Positions 34,843 through 43,970 of a stretch of 64,000 nucleotides of DNA are shown here, piece by piece; position 1 is the first letter of the stretch, and every line of letters starts with the position of its first letter. The notes beneath the pieces are model-generated. The model was not told the origin of the DNA and ran no database searches. It worked only from the letters and a program-made list of their open reading frames with translations. The stretch spans positions 1 through 64,000 of the forward strand of contig CBDFGV010000003.1 in NCBI GenBank assembly GCA_965247245.1, written 5' to 3'. A program made the translations under genes and the position numbers. Origin of the DNA: Tectiglobus sp965247245. GTDB taxonomy: Bacteria > Pseudomonadota > Alphaproteobacteria > Rhizobiales > Hyphomicrobiaceae.

Positions 34843-37008
34843 TCAAACCGCCACTGACTTGGATTCAACGCGGCGCGCGTGGAGCACGGGCTCCGTGTAA
34901 CCACTCGGTTGCTCGACGCCTTTGAAGACCAGATCGCAAGCTGCCGCAAACGCGACGCTACTGTCGAGGTTCGGTGCCATTGGCTGGTAGGCGGCATCGC
35001 TCGCATTTTGTCGATCAACAACCTCGGCCATACGCTTCATTGTTTCCATAACCTGATCGCGCGTGCACACGCCGTGATGCAGCCAGTTCGCCATGTGCTG
35101 GGCCGAGATGCGCAACGTCGCGCGATCTTCCATCAGACCGACGTCGTTGATATCCGGAACCTTCGAGCACCCGACACCCTGGTCAATCCAGCGAACGACG
35201 TACCCAAGAATGCCTTGCGCATTGTTTTCAAGTTCGCGGCGAACCTGATCCTCTGACCAGTTTGTTCCTGTTGCCAATGGAATCGTGAGGATATCACTCA
35301 AGCTGGCCATTGGCCGCTCGCGCAATGTGGCCTGGCGTTCGCGAACATTGACCGCGTGATAGTGCATAGCATGGAGAGTTGCTGCTGTCGGAGATGGTAC
35401 CCAGGCGGTGTCGGCACCTGCCATCGGGTGTCCGACTTTCTGCTCAACCATGGCGGCCATTAGATCAGGCATCGCCCACATGCCTTTGCCGATCTGCGCG
35501 TGTCCCGGAAGGCCGCAAGCCAGTCCAACGTCCACGTTGCGGTCCTCGTAAGCTTTGATCCATGCAGTCGCCTTCATGTCGGCCTTGGGGATCATCGCTC
35601 CGGCCGCCATCGATGTGTGGATTTCGTCGCCTGTGCGGTCTAGAAAGCCAGTGTTGATAAAGAACACGCGGTCCTTGGCGGCACGAATGCATTCTTTGAG
35701 GTTTGTACTCGTACGGCGCTCCTCATCCATGATGCCCATCTTGAGGGTATTGCGGTGCAAACCAAAGGCATCTTCGATGGCGTCAAAGAGGTCGTTGCTG
35801 AAAGCGACTTCGTCCGGGCCGTGCATCTTGGGTTTGACAATGTAAACCGAACCGGCGCGCGAATTGACGTGTCCACCATTGCGGCGCAGGTCATGCAGCG
35901 CGATGGCAGAAGAGACTAGCCCGTCGAGTATGCCTTCCATGACCGGTTGGCCGTCGCGGTCAAGTACAGCATCACTTTCCATGAGATGGCCGACGTTGCG
36001 CACCAACAGTAGGGAGCGGCCGGGTAGTGTCATCTGGGAACCATCGGGTGCTGTGAACGCGCGGTCGGCTTCAAGCGCGCGGCGGATGGTTTGGCCGCCC
36101 TTCTCGAACTCCTCAATTATGTCGCCCTTCATCAGGCCGAGCCAATTGCGGTAAGCAGCAACTTTGTCCTCGGCATCGACAGCCGCGATGGAGTCTTCAA
36201 GATCGCAGATGGTTGTGAGTGCAGCCTCAAGCACAATGTCCGAAATGCCAGCACGGTCGCTGGAGCCGATTGTATGCGATCTGTCAATTTGGATTTCGAT
36301 GTGCAACCCATTGTTGCGCAGCAGGATACTGCGTGGTTGCTCTGGACTGCCGACAAGGCCAGTGAACTGAGAGGGATCTGCGAGGCCGACAGTTGATCCA
36401 TCATTGAAGGTGGCCACAAGGGTGCCGTCCTTGGCCGTCAGCGAGATGATATCGACGTAGCTCTGGCCGTCGAGTGGCACGTGCTTGGCAAGGAATTCAC
36501 GCCCCGCCGCAACTACGCGCGTGCCACGGGCTGCATCATAAGCGGAACCACTCGGTAGATCACCCAGTGCATCTGTGCCGTAGTAGGCATCATACAGGCT
36601 ACCCCAACGGGCATTCGCGGCATTGATCGCATACCGTGCATTGGAAACCGGTACAACGAGCTGAGGACCCGCAACCGATGAGATCTCGGTATCAACTTGA
36701 TCCGTCGTGACCTGAAAATCGGGCCCTTCCGGTCGCAAGTAGCCAATCTCATTGAGGAAGAACTCATAGGCAGACTGATCGTGGGGCTGCCCTTGCCGCT
36801 CCTTGTGCCAGGCATCGATTTTCTGCTGAAGCTGATCTCGGACAGCCAATAGCTCGCGGTTCCGCGGGCCGAAAGAATGCACGATGTTGTCCAGCGCTGA
36901 CCAGAAGGCGTCTGGCGAAAGACCGGTGCCCGGCAATGCCTCATCGTTGAGGAAGGCATGAAGTTCAGGGGCAATGGCGATATTGCCGATCTGGACGCGG
37001 TTCGTCAT
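34843..37008 (-). CDS. glcB: Malate synthase G
   Basis: A 721-residue monomeric malate synthase G, the family's usual length. It condenses glyoxylate with acetyl-CoA to malate. Recognisable blocks include GNRGWTARD-independent family segments such as MDEERRTSTNLKE, FINTGFLDRTGDEIHTSM and ADTAWVPSPTAATLHA, which line the active site. GGAGA lies 5 bases before the ATG. It stands alone on the minus strand. In this setting it could take glyoxylate or C2 units released from purine-like or glycine-like compounds into the TCA cycle; no isocitrate lyase is in the window. Confidence 0.97.
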   Translation of the reverse strand: MTNRVQIGNIAIAPELHAFLNDEALPGTGLSPDAFWSALDNIVHSFGPRNRELLAVRDQLQQKIDAWHKERQGQPHDQSAYEFFLNEIGYLRPEGPDFQVTTDQVDTEISSVAGPQLVVPVSNARYAINAANARWGSLYDAYYGTDALGDLPSGSAYDAARGTRVVAAGREFLAKHVPLDGQSYVDIISLTAKDGTLVATFNDGSTVGLADPSQFTGLVGSPEQPRSILLRNNGLHIEIQIDRSHTIGSSDRAGISDIVLEAALTTICDLEDSIAAVDAEDKVAAYRNWLGLMKGDIIEEFEKGGQTIRRALEADRAFTAPDGSQMTLPGRSLLLVRNVGHLMESDAVLDRDGQPVMEGILDGLVSSAIALHDLRRNGGHVNSRAGSVYIVKPKMHGPDEVAFSNDLFDAIEDAFGLHRNTLKMGIMDEERRTSTNLKECIRAAKDRVFFINTGFLDRTGDEIHTSMAAGAMIPKADMKATAWIKAYEDRNVDVGLACGLPGHAQIGKGMWAMPDLMAAMVEQKVGHPMAGADTAWVPSPTAATLHAMHYHAVNVRERQATLRERPMASLSDILTIPLATGTNWSEDQVRRELENNAQGILGYVVRWIDQGVGCSKVPDINDVGLMEDRATLRISAQHMANWLHHGVCTRDQVMETMKRMAEVVDRQNASDAAYQPMAPNLDSSVAFAAACDLVFKGVEQPSGYTEPVLHARRVESKSVAV

Positions 37009-37229
37009 AAAGTTCTCCGTAAGTATCGAGCAACACTGCGCTGGAATCAGAAGGTTCGATTTCGCGGCCCGTTCTAGCTGGAAGTGGGCATGTCACAACG
37101 CGGCCAATCGCCTACTTATTCCAATTTAAAAGGACGCGGGTATAACGGGCCGGTACGCAAGATGTGGGCCAGCAGATCAATCCACCGAGCTCGACCTTGG
37201 CACGGCTCGACGAATGCGCTTCATCGCGC

Positions 37230-37985
37230 TCAACTGACCTGCAAACGAGCGATGTAGTAACCATAACTCACGAAGTCCGCATAGCGCTCGTACAACTCGA
37301 TTTCCCGACGCTCTGACGCGACTATGCCTTGGGCCGCTTCGCTGTGGCCGTGACGGGAGAGGAACGTCGCAAAGCGCTCCTGCAGTGGTCGATAGTAGTG
37401 CTCTAGCCAGCTTGACTGGGCGAGTGGAAAGTAACCAATCGGCACATAGCCGTTCTGTTCGAGGATCGCCATCTTCGCTGAAGCTGTGTCGACCTCCGGG
37501 TATTCATGCTCCCAGTGCGCTTGCAACTCTTGCGGCTGTTGATCGGTTAGCCACGTGAGCTCGGAAACTGCCAGCACCCCACCTGGTTTGAGAAACCGTC
37601 GAAGCATCGTGATGCCGTTCGCGAAGCCAACGTTATAGATCGCGCCTTCTGACCAGATGGCGTCAAAAGACTTATCGGTGAATGGTAATTCGTCCATCGA
37701 GCAAGCGTGCGAGCTTATCCGATCTGCGACGCCTTCCCGGTCCGCATTGGCTGCAAGCACAGCAAGAAAGTCTGGGAATAGATCAACGGCGCTGATGGTG
37801 GCATCGAGTTCGTGAGCAAGAACAATGGTCGACGCGCCAGTCCCGCAACCGAGGTCTGCAATTTGAAGTCCGGTCTTACCGCGCAAACCGGAGAGGTCTA
37901 TAGCACGACGCGTGTCGGCGGCGTTCCCGGGGCCCTGACGATCGCCATCCCGATGGAGGTCGAGTAGAAGTTCTATGTCATCCAT
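37230..37985 (-). CDS. Class I SAM-dependent methyltransferase
   Basis: A 251-residue Rossmann-fold methyltransferase with motif I IADLGCGTGAST at about 42-53, an acidic motif II residue in AVDLFPDF, and motif III-IV IWSEGAIYNVGF and LKPGGVLAVSEL. It resembles small-molecule methylases of the UbiE/Methyltransf_11 group. The acceptor is unknown. It is separated by 764 bases, including the palindromic element, from the TRAP operon upstream on the same strand. Confidence 0.88.
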   Translation of the reverse strand: MDDIELLLDLHRDGDRQGPGNAADTRRAIDLSGLRGKTGLQIADLGCGTGASTIVLAHELDATISAVDLFPDFLAVLAANADREGVADRISSHACSMDELPFTDKSFDAIWSEGAIYNVGFANGITMLRRFLKPGGVLAVSELTWLTDQQPQELQAHWEHEYPEVDTASAKMAILEQNGYVPIGYFPLAQSSWLEHYYRPLQERFATFLSRHGHSEAAQGIVASERREIELYERYADFVSYGYYIARLQVS

Positions 37986-38167
37986 GATTGGCCCCGCATC
38001 AGGAATTTGCCTAGTGTAAGGTCCACGCGCCTCGTCACTTTACGCCGCCGGCCGTGGCCAAGACCAGACTTGGATATTCCAGCTTTCGGAAAACATCCAT
38101 GACCAATCGCTCCGCCGATGTGTATCGCGGAGTGGCGTGTTTGGTCAGGATGGCGGGACGTGATCTA
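37986..38167. other. Non-coding stretch with a long imperfect stem-loop
   Basis: No gene is seen here. TGACCAA (38100-38106) pairs with TTGGTCA (38141-38147), and inside it CGCTCCGC (38108-38115) pairs with GCGGAGTG (38127-38134) with one G-T wobble, leaving an 11-base loop. There is no U tract. It may be a processed 3' end of the TRAP operon transcript or part of the promoter region of the methyltransferase. Confidence 0.35.
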
Positions 38168-38600
38168 CACCGCTCTATTTAAAAGTAAGGCGTAGGCAGA
38201 ACTCGGGTGTTGTCGAGTTCTGCAGAGATAAGTAGCGATATCGGAAACATCCAATGTCGCGGTACGCCCCGCACTTCGGCTGGCAGTGCACGGGGTGCCT
38301 CGCACAAACACTGCCCGATGTGAGAGCCTAATCCCTCGCCCTCTCCGATTTGCCCCGGTTCGCCGGGAGACCGGCAACAATCGCAATGATCGTGTTGTCT
38401 CCACGACCCGGGAAGAGCATCGACGCTGGGTGGCTGCGTGACCATGGACCAACGGATACCGAACCCTGCCCCTCGCCAACAAGCCGCCGCCGGCTCGAAC
38501 TCGGATGTTTCCGAGTTCGTCTCTCAATCTGGCGAAGTCCGAAACATCGGACTTCGCTGTGATCCTGAGCGAAGCAGGTGTGAAGGATTATAGAGCGGTG
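38168..38600. repeat. Palindromic repeat element with 11-bp terminal inverted repeats
   Basis: CACCGCTCTAT at 38168-38178 and its exact reverse complement at 38590-38600 bound a 433-base element in an intergenic space. Each end carries two hairpins. On the left are 38196-38223 (10-bp arms, 8-base loop) and 38235-38260 (11-bp arms, one mismatch, AACA loop). On the right are 38496-38519 (10-bp perfect arms, TGTT loop) and 38532-38557 (11-bp perfect arms, AACA loop). The halves mirror each other: GGAAACATCC at 38243-38252 recurs inverted at 38503-38512. No transposase and no target duplication are seen. It looks like a MITE or other small palindromic mobile or regulatory repeat; overlapping frames inside it are not convincing genes. 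Confidence 0.7.
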
Positions 38601-38749
38601 GGGTGGAGCGGGGATTGGAGGATTCAAGTGGGGGCGTACAAGAACGCACCCACGGTGGCAACGTTGTGAGCTCCGAACTTCTATTGCTCGCCGGCCGTAA
38701 CGTTGGGCCCTCAGAATAAACAGTGATCGTAGTTCGCCAGCCCCGCCCC

Positions 38750-40060
38750 TTAACTCATCAACTTCGGCAGGAACAGCACGATCTCAGGGAATATGATGAG
38801 CAGTGCCAGCGTGACGGCATCCAACACGAGGAACGGCCAGACGCCCATAAAGACATCTTCCAATTTGAGCGGCACCGGCGACGCGCTGCGCACCACGTAG
38901 ACATTGAGGCCGACCGGGGGCGTGATGAGTGAGATCTCGGCGAGTTTGATCGCAATAACACCGAGCCAGATCGGATCGTAACCCACCCCAGTCATGATCG
39001 GGAACATCACCGGCAGCGTCATCACCATGATCGCGATCGGGTCGATCAACATGCCGAGCACGAGATAGATCGCAGCAAACGCGAGAAGGTACATATAGGG
39101 CGGCAAACCAAGGCCGAGCAGCCAACCCGAAATCTCGGTAATCAAACCGGTATAGGTCAGGAAACGCGCCAGGATGATACCGCCTATTACGATGATAAAG
39201 ATCGTCGTCGTGGTCGTGCCTGCCTCCTTGAAGGTGTCGACGAGCATTTTGGTGTTCAGGCGACCCTTGAACATCACGATGAGGAATGCGCCGAACGCCC
39301 CGACGGCGCCGGCATAGGTGGGAATGAAAAAGCCCGTGTAAATGCCGCCGATCACGAGGATGAATAGGAAGCCGATACCCCACACGCCGGTCAACGAGCG
39401 CCACTTCTCCATCCGCGAGATCTTGATGTCGGAGATCGGTGCCAGCGATGGCCGCGCTTTGACAATGAAATAGATGCCGGCCATGTAGATGGCGGCCGAG
39501 AGCAGACCCGGGATCAGTCCGGCAACGAGAAGCTGCGCAACCGACTGCTCGGTAATCACGGCATAGATGACCATCAGAATGCTCGGTGGAATGAGCGAGG
39601 CAAGCGTACCGGAAGCAGCGATACAGCCGGCGCTCAGGCGCTTATCGTAACCGAACTTGGTCATCTCCGGCATCGCCATGCGCGTAAACACCGCCGCATT
39701 GACGATCGTCGAGCCGCAGGCCGCACCAAACGCGGCCGAAGCAAGTGTAGTCGCCATGGCGAGCCCGCCCGGCAGCCGACCGAGCCAATTGTAAGCCGCG
39801 CGGTAGAGATCGGTCGTTAGTCCCGCTTGATTGGACAGAGCACCCATCAGAATGAACAGAGGGATGACGGCCAGCGTGAAGGAATTTGTCGTACTGAACG
39901 GGATGGTTGCGAGTTGAGCAAAGGCAGCATCCGGCCCGATCGTGAGATACATGCCGAGCAAGCCGCCAAGCCCGAGTGCCACGCCAATGTGGACGCCAAC
40001 GGCGAGCATCACAAAGAGGGAGATGAAAACAATGACACCCGTCGTGGCCGGATCCAGCAC
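38750..40060 (-). CDS. dctM: TRAP transporter large permease (DctM)
   Basis: A 436-residue polytopic membrane protein with about twelve hydrophobic segments, the large subunit of a tripartite ATP-independent periplasmic transporter. Typical blocks are SFTLAVIPLFILMG, AFGAACGSTIVNAA, AASGTLASLIPPS and the late LITPPVGLNVYVV. It starts with GTG at 40060, 4 bases after the dctQ stop. With DctQ and DctP it imports an organic anion using a sodium gradient. The substrate is probably a carboxylate feeding one of the nearby pathways. Confidence 0.95.
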   Translation of the reverse strand: MLDPATTGVIVFISLFVMLAVGVHIGVALGLGGLLGMYLTIGPDAAFAQLATIPFSTTNSFTLAVIPLFILMGALSNQAGLTTDLYRAAYNWLGRLPGGLAMATTLASAAFGAACGSTIVNAAVFTRMAMPEMTKFGYDKRLSAGCIAASGTLASLIPPSILMVIYAVITEQSVAQLLVAGLIPGLLSAAIYMAGIYFIVKARPSLAPISDIKISRMEKWRSLTGVWGIGFLFILVIGGIYTGFFIPTYAGAVGAFGAFLIVMFKGRLNTKMLVDTFKEAGTTTTTIFIIVIGGIILARFLTYTGLITEISGWLLGLGLPPYMYLLAFAAIYLVLGMLIDPIAIMVMTLPVMFPIMTGVGYDPIWLGVIAIKLAEISLITPPVGLNVYVVRSASPVPLKLEDVFMGVWPFLVLDAVTLALLIIFPEIVLFLPKLMS

Positions 40061-40064
40061 GCAC

Positions 40065-40649
40065 TTAATCCTTTGCTGTTCCGCCGTTCGTTTCAGGTTC
40101 GCTCGACAAGCCTTCCAAAGTCATTGCTGCCGGATCATCAGCAGGCGACTCCAGTTCCTCACCCGTCCGGACGCGCTGCAGATCTTGTAAGAGATCGATG
40201 AGCAAGCGCACAATGAGCAGCGCGGTTCCGGCTGCGAGGATGATGCGCGCTGGGTACAGTGGAAAGCGAATGAGGCCGACCGTGGCTTCCTTCAATTGAA
40301 TACTGAAGATCGCTTCGTTGATCGCCTGCCACAGCAGCAGTGAGAAAAACAGCAAAGCGGCTATATCCGCAATCACATCCATCACAGCGCGGCCGCGTGG
40401 CCCCATGCGGGTATAGAGAAGCTCGACCCTGATATGGCTACGCTGGATCTGAGCGTAGGTCAAAGCTCCGAACACGATCAGCACCATAGTGCTTTCGGTT
40501 AGTTCCTTGGCGCCCGGAAGTGGGGATGCAAGAAACTGTGTGCCGATGACATCGCCGACACCAAGGAACATCGACATGAGAAGACCAAGGCCACCAATCA
40601 AAAGGATAACCAGTGCCAGTCGTTCAATGATTTTCGCGATGAGTTGCAA
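40065..40649 (-). CDS. dctQ: TRAP transporter small permease (DctQ)
   Basis: A 194-residue protein with four hydrophobic segments typical of DctQ (segments near 10-32, 50-70, 85-110 and 130-152) and a soluble C-terminal tail. The family HIRVEL segment between helices 2 and 3 is present. The listed start is TTG at 40649, which has no good ribosome-binding sequence, so the true start is uncertain. It is downstream of a strong terminator that separates it from dctP. Confidence 0.88.
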   Translation of the reverse strand: MQLIAKIIERLALVILLIGGLGLLMSMFLGVGDVIGTQFLASPLPGAKELTESTMVLIVFGALTYAQIQRSHIRVELLYTRMGPRGRAVMDVIADIAALLFFSLLLWQAINEAIFSIQLKEATVGLIRFPLYPARIILAAGTALLIVRLLIDLLQDLQRVRTGEELESPADDPAAMTLEGLSSEPETNGGTAKD

Positions 40650-40672
40650 GGAGGCGGCCTGCGTGCGTTCAC

Positions 40673-40714
40673 AAAAAAAGGCGGAGTGCCGATGAAAGAT
40701 GCCCGGCTCTCCGC
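40673..40714 (-). terminator. Intrinsic terminator between dctP and dctQ
   Basis: Read on the minus strand, GCGGAG pairs with CTCCGC and, after an A-A mismatch, GCCG with CGGC (two stacked stems, plus-strand arms 40681-40691 and 40704-40714), followed immediately by C and seven T residues (40679-40673). This is a textbook rho-independent terminator. It lies 24 bases after the dctP stop and before dctQ, so it probably limits read-through and keeps the binding protein in excess over the permease. Confidence 0.8.
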
Positions 40715-40737
40715 TCTGACGTCTCAGTCGTCGGTTG

Positions 40738-41754
40738 TTACATTTGGGACTTCCAATAGGCAGCGACCTCGGCTGCTTCCTTGCCCTTGCCCTGTTTCTT
40801 CATGGCGTCAACCCAACCGGCAAGCAGGTCAGGGGCTGCTTTGCGCCACTTGGCCATTTCACCGTCCTTGAATGGCTTGAAGACCGCACCTTTGGCTTGA
40901 GCATCCTTGATCGCCTTGGCCTCGGCGGTGCTGATCCAGTCGATGTAGGCCTGGCCTGACTTGGCAGCTTCTTCGAGGAAGATCTTTTGGATATCAGCAG
41001 GCAACTTTGCCCAGGCGCGCTTGCCAACAACGATCAGGTGGCCAGCAATGGTCATGATCGGACCGCAGCTGTACTTGCCAGGCTCATAAAGGCGGTTCGA
41101 AAGGATGTTGCCGGCATTGAGAAAGGAGTAGTCTAGCGAGCCGCGTTGCAGAGCCTCATAGACCGCGCCAACACCTACAGATACCGGCACAGCGCCGACA
41201 GCACCGTGGAGCTTTGGCACATCGGCGCCGAAACTGCGGATCTTCTTACCTTTTAGTCCCGCAACCGAGTCGCAATCCGGAGATTTACCAGTGAGGAAGT
41301 ATTCCCCAAGTGGTTGCTGGAAGAGATACTGTACGTTAGCCGTATCAAGCTCCTGCTTGAAGACCGGCAACTTCTTATAGGACGAGTAAACAATCTCGAT
41401 AGCCTTCTTCGCATTCGGGAAGACGAATGGGATCTGATAAGCCTTCCAGAACGGCAGGCGGTCAGGATAGTAGCCTGGCGCGACGGACGCCATGTCGATG
41501 GCACCTCGACCGGCGAGCGGTAGCAGTTCGTTGCCTTTGCCGAGACCACCGGCAAACGTCATGTCGATCTTCACTTTGCCATTGGTGCGCTTCTCGATCG
41601 TCTTCGCAAAGTCTTTCTCGACCTGGACGAACGGGCTGTTGCCAAGATAATGGCCCCAACGCAACTTGATCTCTTGTGCGTTCGCCATACCGGAAAACGC
41701 CACAGCGCCGATTGCGCCAGCCGCAATCGTCCAACTGGATACTCTGAATGTCAT
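40738..41754 (-). CDS. dctP: TRAP transporter substrate-binding protein (DctP)
   Basis: A 338-residue periplasmic binding protein. ATG 41754 gives a signal peptide with cleavage near ANA-QE at 26, and GGGAGA lies about 7 bases upstream; an earlier in-frame start at 41865 would spoil the signal. The mature protein has the DctP family pattern KLRWGHYLGNSPF, then FAKTIEKRTNGKVKID and the late WAKLPADIQKIFLE. It captures the substrate for DctQM. It is divergent from the NMT1-type gene at 42024. Confidence 0.94.
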   Translation of the reverse strand: MTFRVSSWTIAAGAIGAVAFSGMANAQEIKLRWGHYLGNSPFVQVEKDFAKTIEKRTNGKVKIDMTFAGGLGKGNELLPLAGRGAIDMASVAPGYYPDRLPFWKAYQIPFVFPNAKKAIEIVYSSYKKLPVFKQELDTANVQYLFQQPLGEYFLTGKSPDCDSVAGLKGKKIRSFGADVPKLHGAVGAVPVSVGVGAVYEALQRGSLDYSFLNAGNILSNRLYEPGKYSCGPIMTIAGHLIVVGKRAWAKLPADIQKIFLEEAAKSGQAYIDWISTAEAKAIKDAQAKGAVFKPFKDGEMAKWRKAAPDLLAGWVDAMKKQGKGKEAAEVAAYWKSQM

Positions 41755-42023
41755 AACTGTCTCCCTACTTCGGCTGGCCAGGTCGCACCGCGATCCGGTT
41801 CCGACCGTGCTCGCCGCCGGTGAGGATTCACCACGCCCGAAAAAGGCTAAGCGAGAAGCTAACATTCCGCTGACACGCGGTCCACTTCATGTTGACGCTT
41901 GAGACTTGTGCAAAGTGATCATTCCTCAGTCATTGCATGCCTAGCGTCGTGCGGAGATCAGATCCGCGATGAAGCCTGGCGACGACAATTGACACAAAGC
42001 TCCAGGACTGATGTCCTCGATCT

Positions 42024-42935
42024 ATGAACTTTGATATTACACTTTACGAGAACTTGCGGACCACGACTTACGTGCCGTTTTATCTCGCGATTGTCGACGG
42101 TGACTGGCAGAAGCTCGGGCTGAACGTCGACACCCAGCTGTCGCCGGATACCAGCCAAACCGCGGAAGCGCTGCTCGACGGTCGGAGCGATGTTTCGTGG
42201 GGTGGACCGATGCGGGTCATGTTGCACCACGACCGTGATCCTGCTTGCCCACTCGTATGCTTCGGCCAGATTGTAGCGCGCGATCCTTTCATCCTCGTTG
42301 GCCGCACACCAAAACGCCAGTTCAAGTTCTCCGATCTTACCGATAAGCGCATCGCAATTGCGACTGAAGTCCCGACACCGTGGATGACCTTCCAAGATGA
42401 TCTGCAGCGCGCCGGCATCGATCCAGCCGCCATTGCTCGGGCGACGGATGCCACCATGGCAGAGAACGTCGCTCGACTGGGCAAAGGCGAGGTGGACGTA
42501 ATTCAGGTATTCCAGCCCTATGCTGAGCTCGCAGTCCGTGCCGGTTTCGGGCACATCTGGCATCGTTTTTCTCTGCGCGGCGATATCGGCTTCACGACGT
42601 TCTACACCACGCGCAAGTTTGTTGCCGACAATCGCGATGTGTGCGTCAAGCTTGTGACCGGTGCGATGCAGGCTTCGAAGCGTCTGTATCGCCAGTCCGC
42701 GCACAAAACGGCAGAACGCATCGCGGGCTACTTTCCGGATCTGGAAATTGATGCACTCGCCAACATCATAACGGGTTATCGCAAGGCCGGCCTTTGGGCG
42801 CGGAGCCCTGCACTACCGGCTCCCGCCATTGTGAGGTTGAAGGCTGCGCTCTTATCCGGCGGTCTGATAGCGCGCGATATCCCCTATGACAACATTGTGG
42901 ATGATACCATCGCACACGATGTCATGAACTCTTGA
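42024..42935 (+). CDS. NMT1/SsuA-type binding protein without signal peptide
   Basis: A 303-residue protein of the NMT1/THI5-SsuA periplasmic binding protein family: it starts at once with ITLYENLRTTTYVPFYLAI, then GRSDVSWGGPMRVM and a C-terminal lobe with GDIGFTTFYTTRKF. There is no signal peptide, and an in-frame TGA at 42009-42011 rules out an N-terminal extension. No ABC permease or ATPase lies nearby. The CCCFC iron motif of THI5 pyrimidine synthases is absent. It may be a cytosolic binding protein or enzyme. It is followed 18 bases later by a 2-oxoglutarate oxygenase gene. Confidence 0.82.
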   Translation: MNFDITLYENLRTTTYVPFYLAIVDGDWQKLGLNVDTQLSPDTSQTAEALLDGRSDVSWGGPMRVMLHHDRDPACPLVCFGQIVARDPFILVGRTPKRQFKFSDLTDKRIAIATEVPTPWMTFQDDLQRAGIDPAAIARATDATMAENVARLGKGEVDVIQVFQPYAELAVRAGFGHIWHRFSLRGDIGFTTFYTTRKFVADNRDVCVKLVTGAMQASKRLYRQSAHKTAERIAGYFPDLEIDALANIITGYRKAGLWARSPALPAPAIVRLKAALLSGGLIARDIPYDNIVDDTIAHDVMNS

Positions 42936-42953
42936 GCAGGAACCTTGGCTCCG

Positions 42954-43970
42954 ATGACAAACCAGCCAAATGCAGCCTTGCCAGTGACAGATCTCTCACC
43001 ATTCTTTGATGGTACGACAAGCGACAAGCGCGCGGTTGCAGCGAATGTCGCCCGCTCGTGCGAAGAGATTGGCTTCCTTGTGATCAAGGGGCATGGCCTG
43101 CCGCAGTCAACAATCGACAATGCCATAGAACTCGGTTTTTCATTCTTCGACTTGCCGGCTGAGACCAAGAACCGGTGGCATCCCACTGGACCTGCCAAGC
43201 AGCGCGGTTTTCACGGCATGGAGACTCGCGGACTGGCTTCAACGCTTGACAAGGACGCGCCGAAGGATCTGCGCGAAAGCGTGTTTCTGGGACCGGTTGA
43301 CGACCATCGCGCCCACTATGCCGAGATCGCAGAAGCAGCAACAGCCTATGCGCCGAACTTGATCCCTACGGAACCAGCGGGGTTTGACGGCGCACTTGTC
43401 GATATCTATCGCGGCTTCGAGCAGTTGGCCGCTAACCTCATGCGCATCTTTGCCGTCGCGTTGGACCAGCCTGAAGATGCCTTTGCTCCTCTGATTAACC
43501 GGCATTTCTCGATCCTGAGTGTCCATCATTATCCGGCCTTGTCAGCGCCACCCAAGCCTGGGCAGCTGCGCACCGGCGCGCACACCGACTACGGCTCTCT
43601 GACGATCTTGGCGATGACAGAAGCGAATGGCGGACTTGAAGCGCAAGCACCGGACGGCAGCTGGATCCCGGTCCAGGCCGCACGCGGAGAGCTCGTCGTC
43701 AATCTCGGAGACATGATGCAGCGCTGGACCAATGACCGTTGGGTCTCAACCATGCATCGGGTTATCGCTCCTGAGGAATTGGATGATGCAGCAAGCCGCC
43801 GGATGTCGATCGGCTACTTTATGCACCCCAACTATGATGCCGAGATCGCATGTATCCCGTCCTGTCTCGGGTCAGGAGAGCGCGCCAAGTACGCACCGAT
43901 TTCGGCCGGCGGCCATATTCGAGAAAAGATCGAGAAGAGCCACGCCGGTGCAGCTCCCGCCAAGACTTAG
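42954..43970 (+). CDS. 2-oxoglutarate/Fe(II) oxygenase, IPNS-like
   Basis: A 338-residue non-haem iron oxygenase of the isopenicillin N synthase/gibberellin oxidase family. The iron triad is His210-x-Asp212 (GAHTDYGS) and His268 (STMHRV), and Arg283 in RRMS fits the 2-oxoglutarate carboxylate site. The N-terminal DIOX_N part has EEIGFLVIKGHG. It probably hydroxylates or demethylates a small molecule in the cytoplasm. It is co-directional with the NMT1-like gene 18 bases upstream, which may supply or bind its substrate. Its stop overlaps the convergent PrpD-family stop by four bases. Confidence 0.92.
   Translation: MTNQPNAALPVTDLSPFFDGTTSDKRAVAANVARSCEEIGFLVIKGHGLPQSTIDNAIELGFSFFDLPAETKNRWHPTGPAKQRGFHGMETRGLASTLDKDAPKDLRESVFLGPVDDHRAHYAEIAEAATAYAPNLIPTEPAGFDGALVDIYRGFEQLAANLMRIFAVALDQPEDAFAPLINRHFSILSVHHYPALSAPPKPGQLRTGAHTDYGSLTILAMTEANGGLEAQAPDGSWIPVQAARGELVVNLGDMMQRWTNDRWVSTMHRVIAPEELDDAASRRMSIGYFMHPNYDAEIACIPSCLGSGERAKYAPISAGGHIREKIEKSHAGAAPAKT

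Noticed and set aside
38165..38627. Several overlapping frames of 70-120 codons on both strands within the palindromic element
   Set aside because: They follow from GC-rich, hairpin-forming DNA without stops. They overlap each other, lack ribosome sites and match no protein family I recognise.
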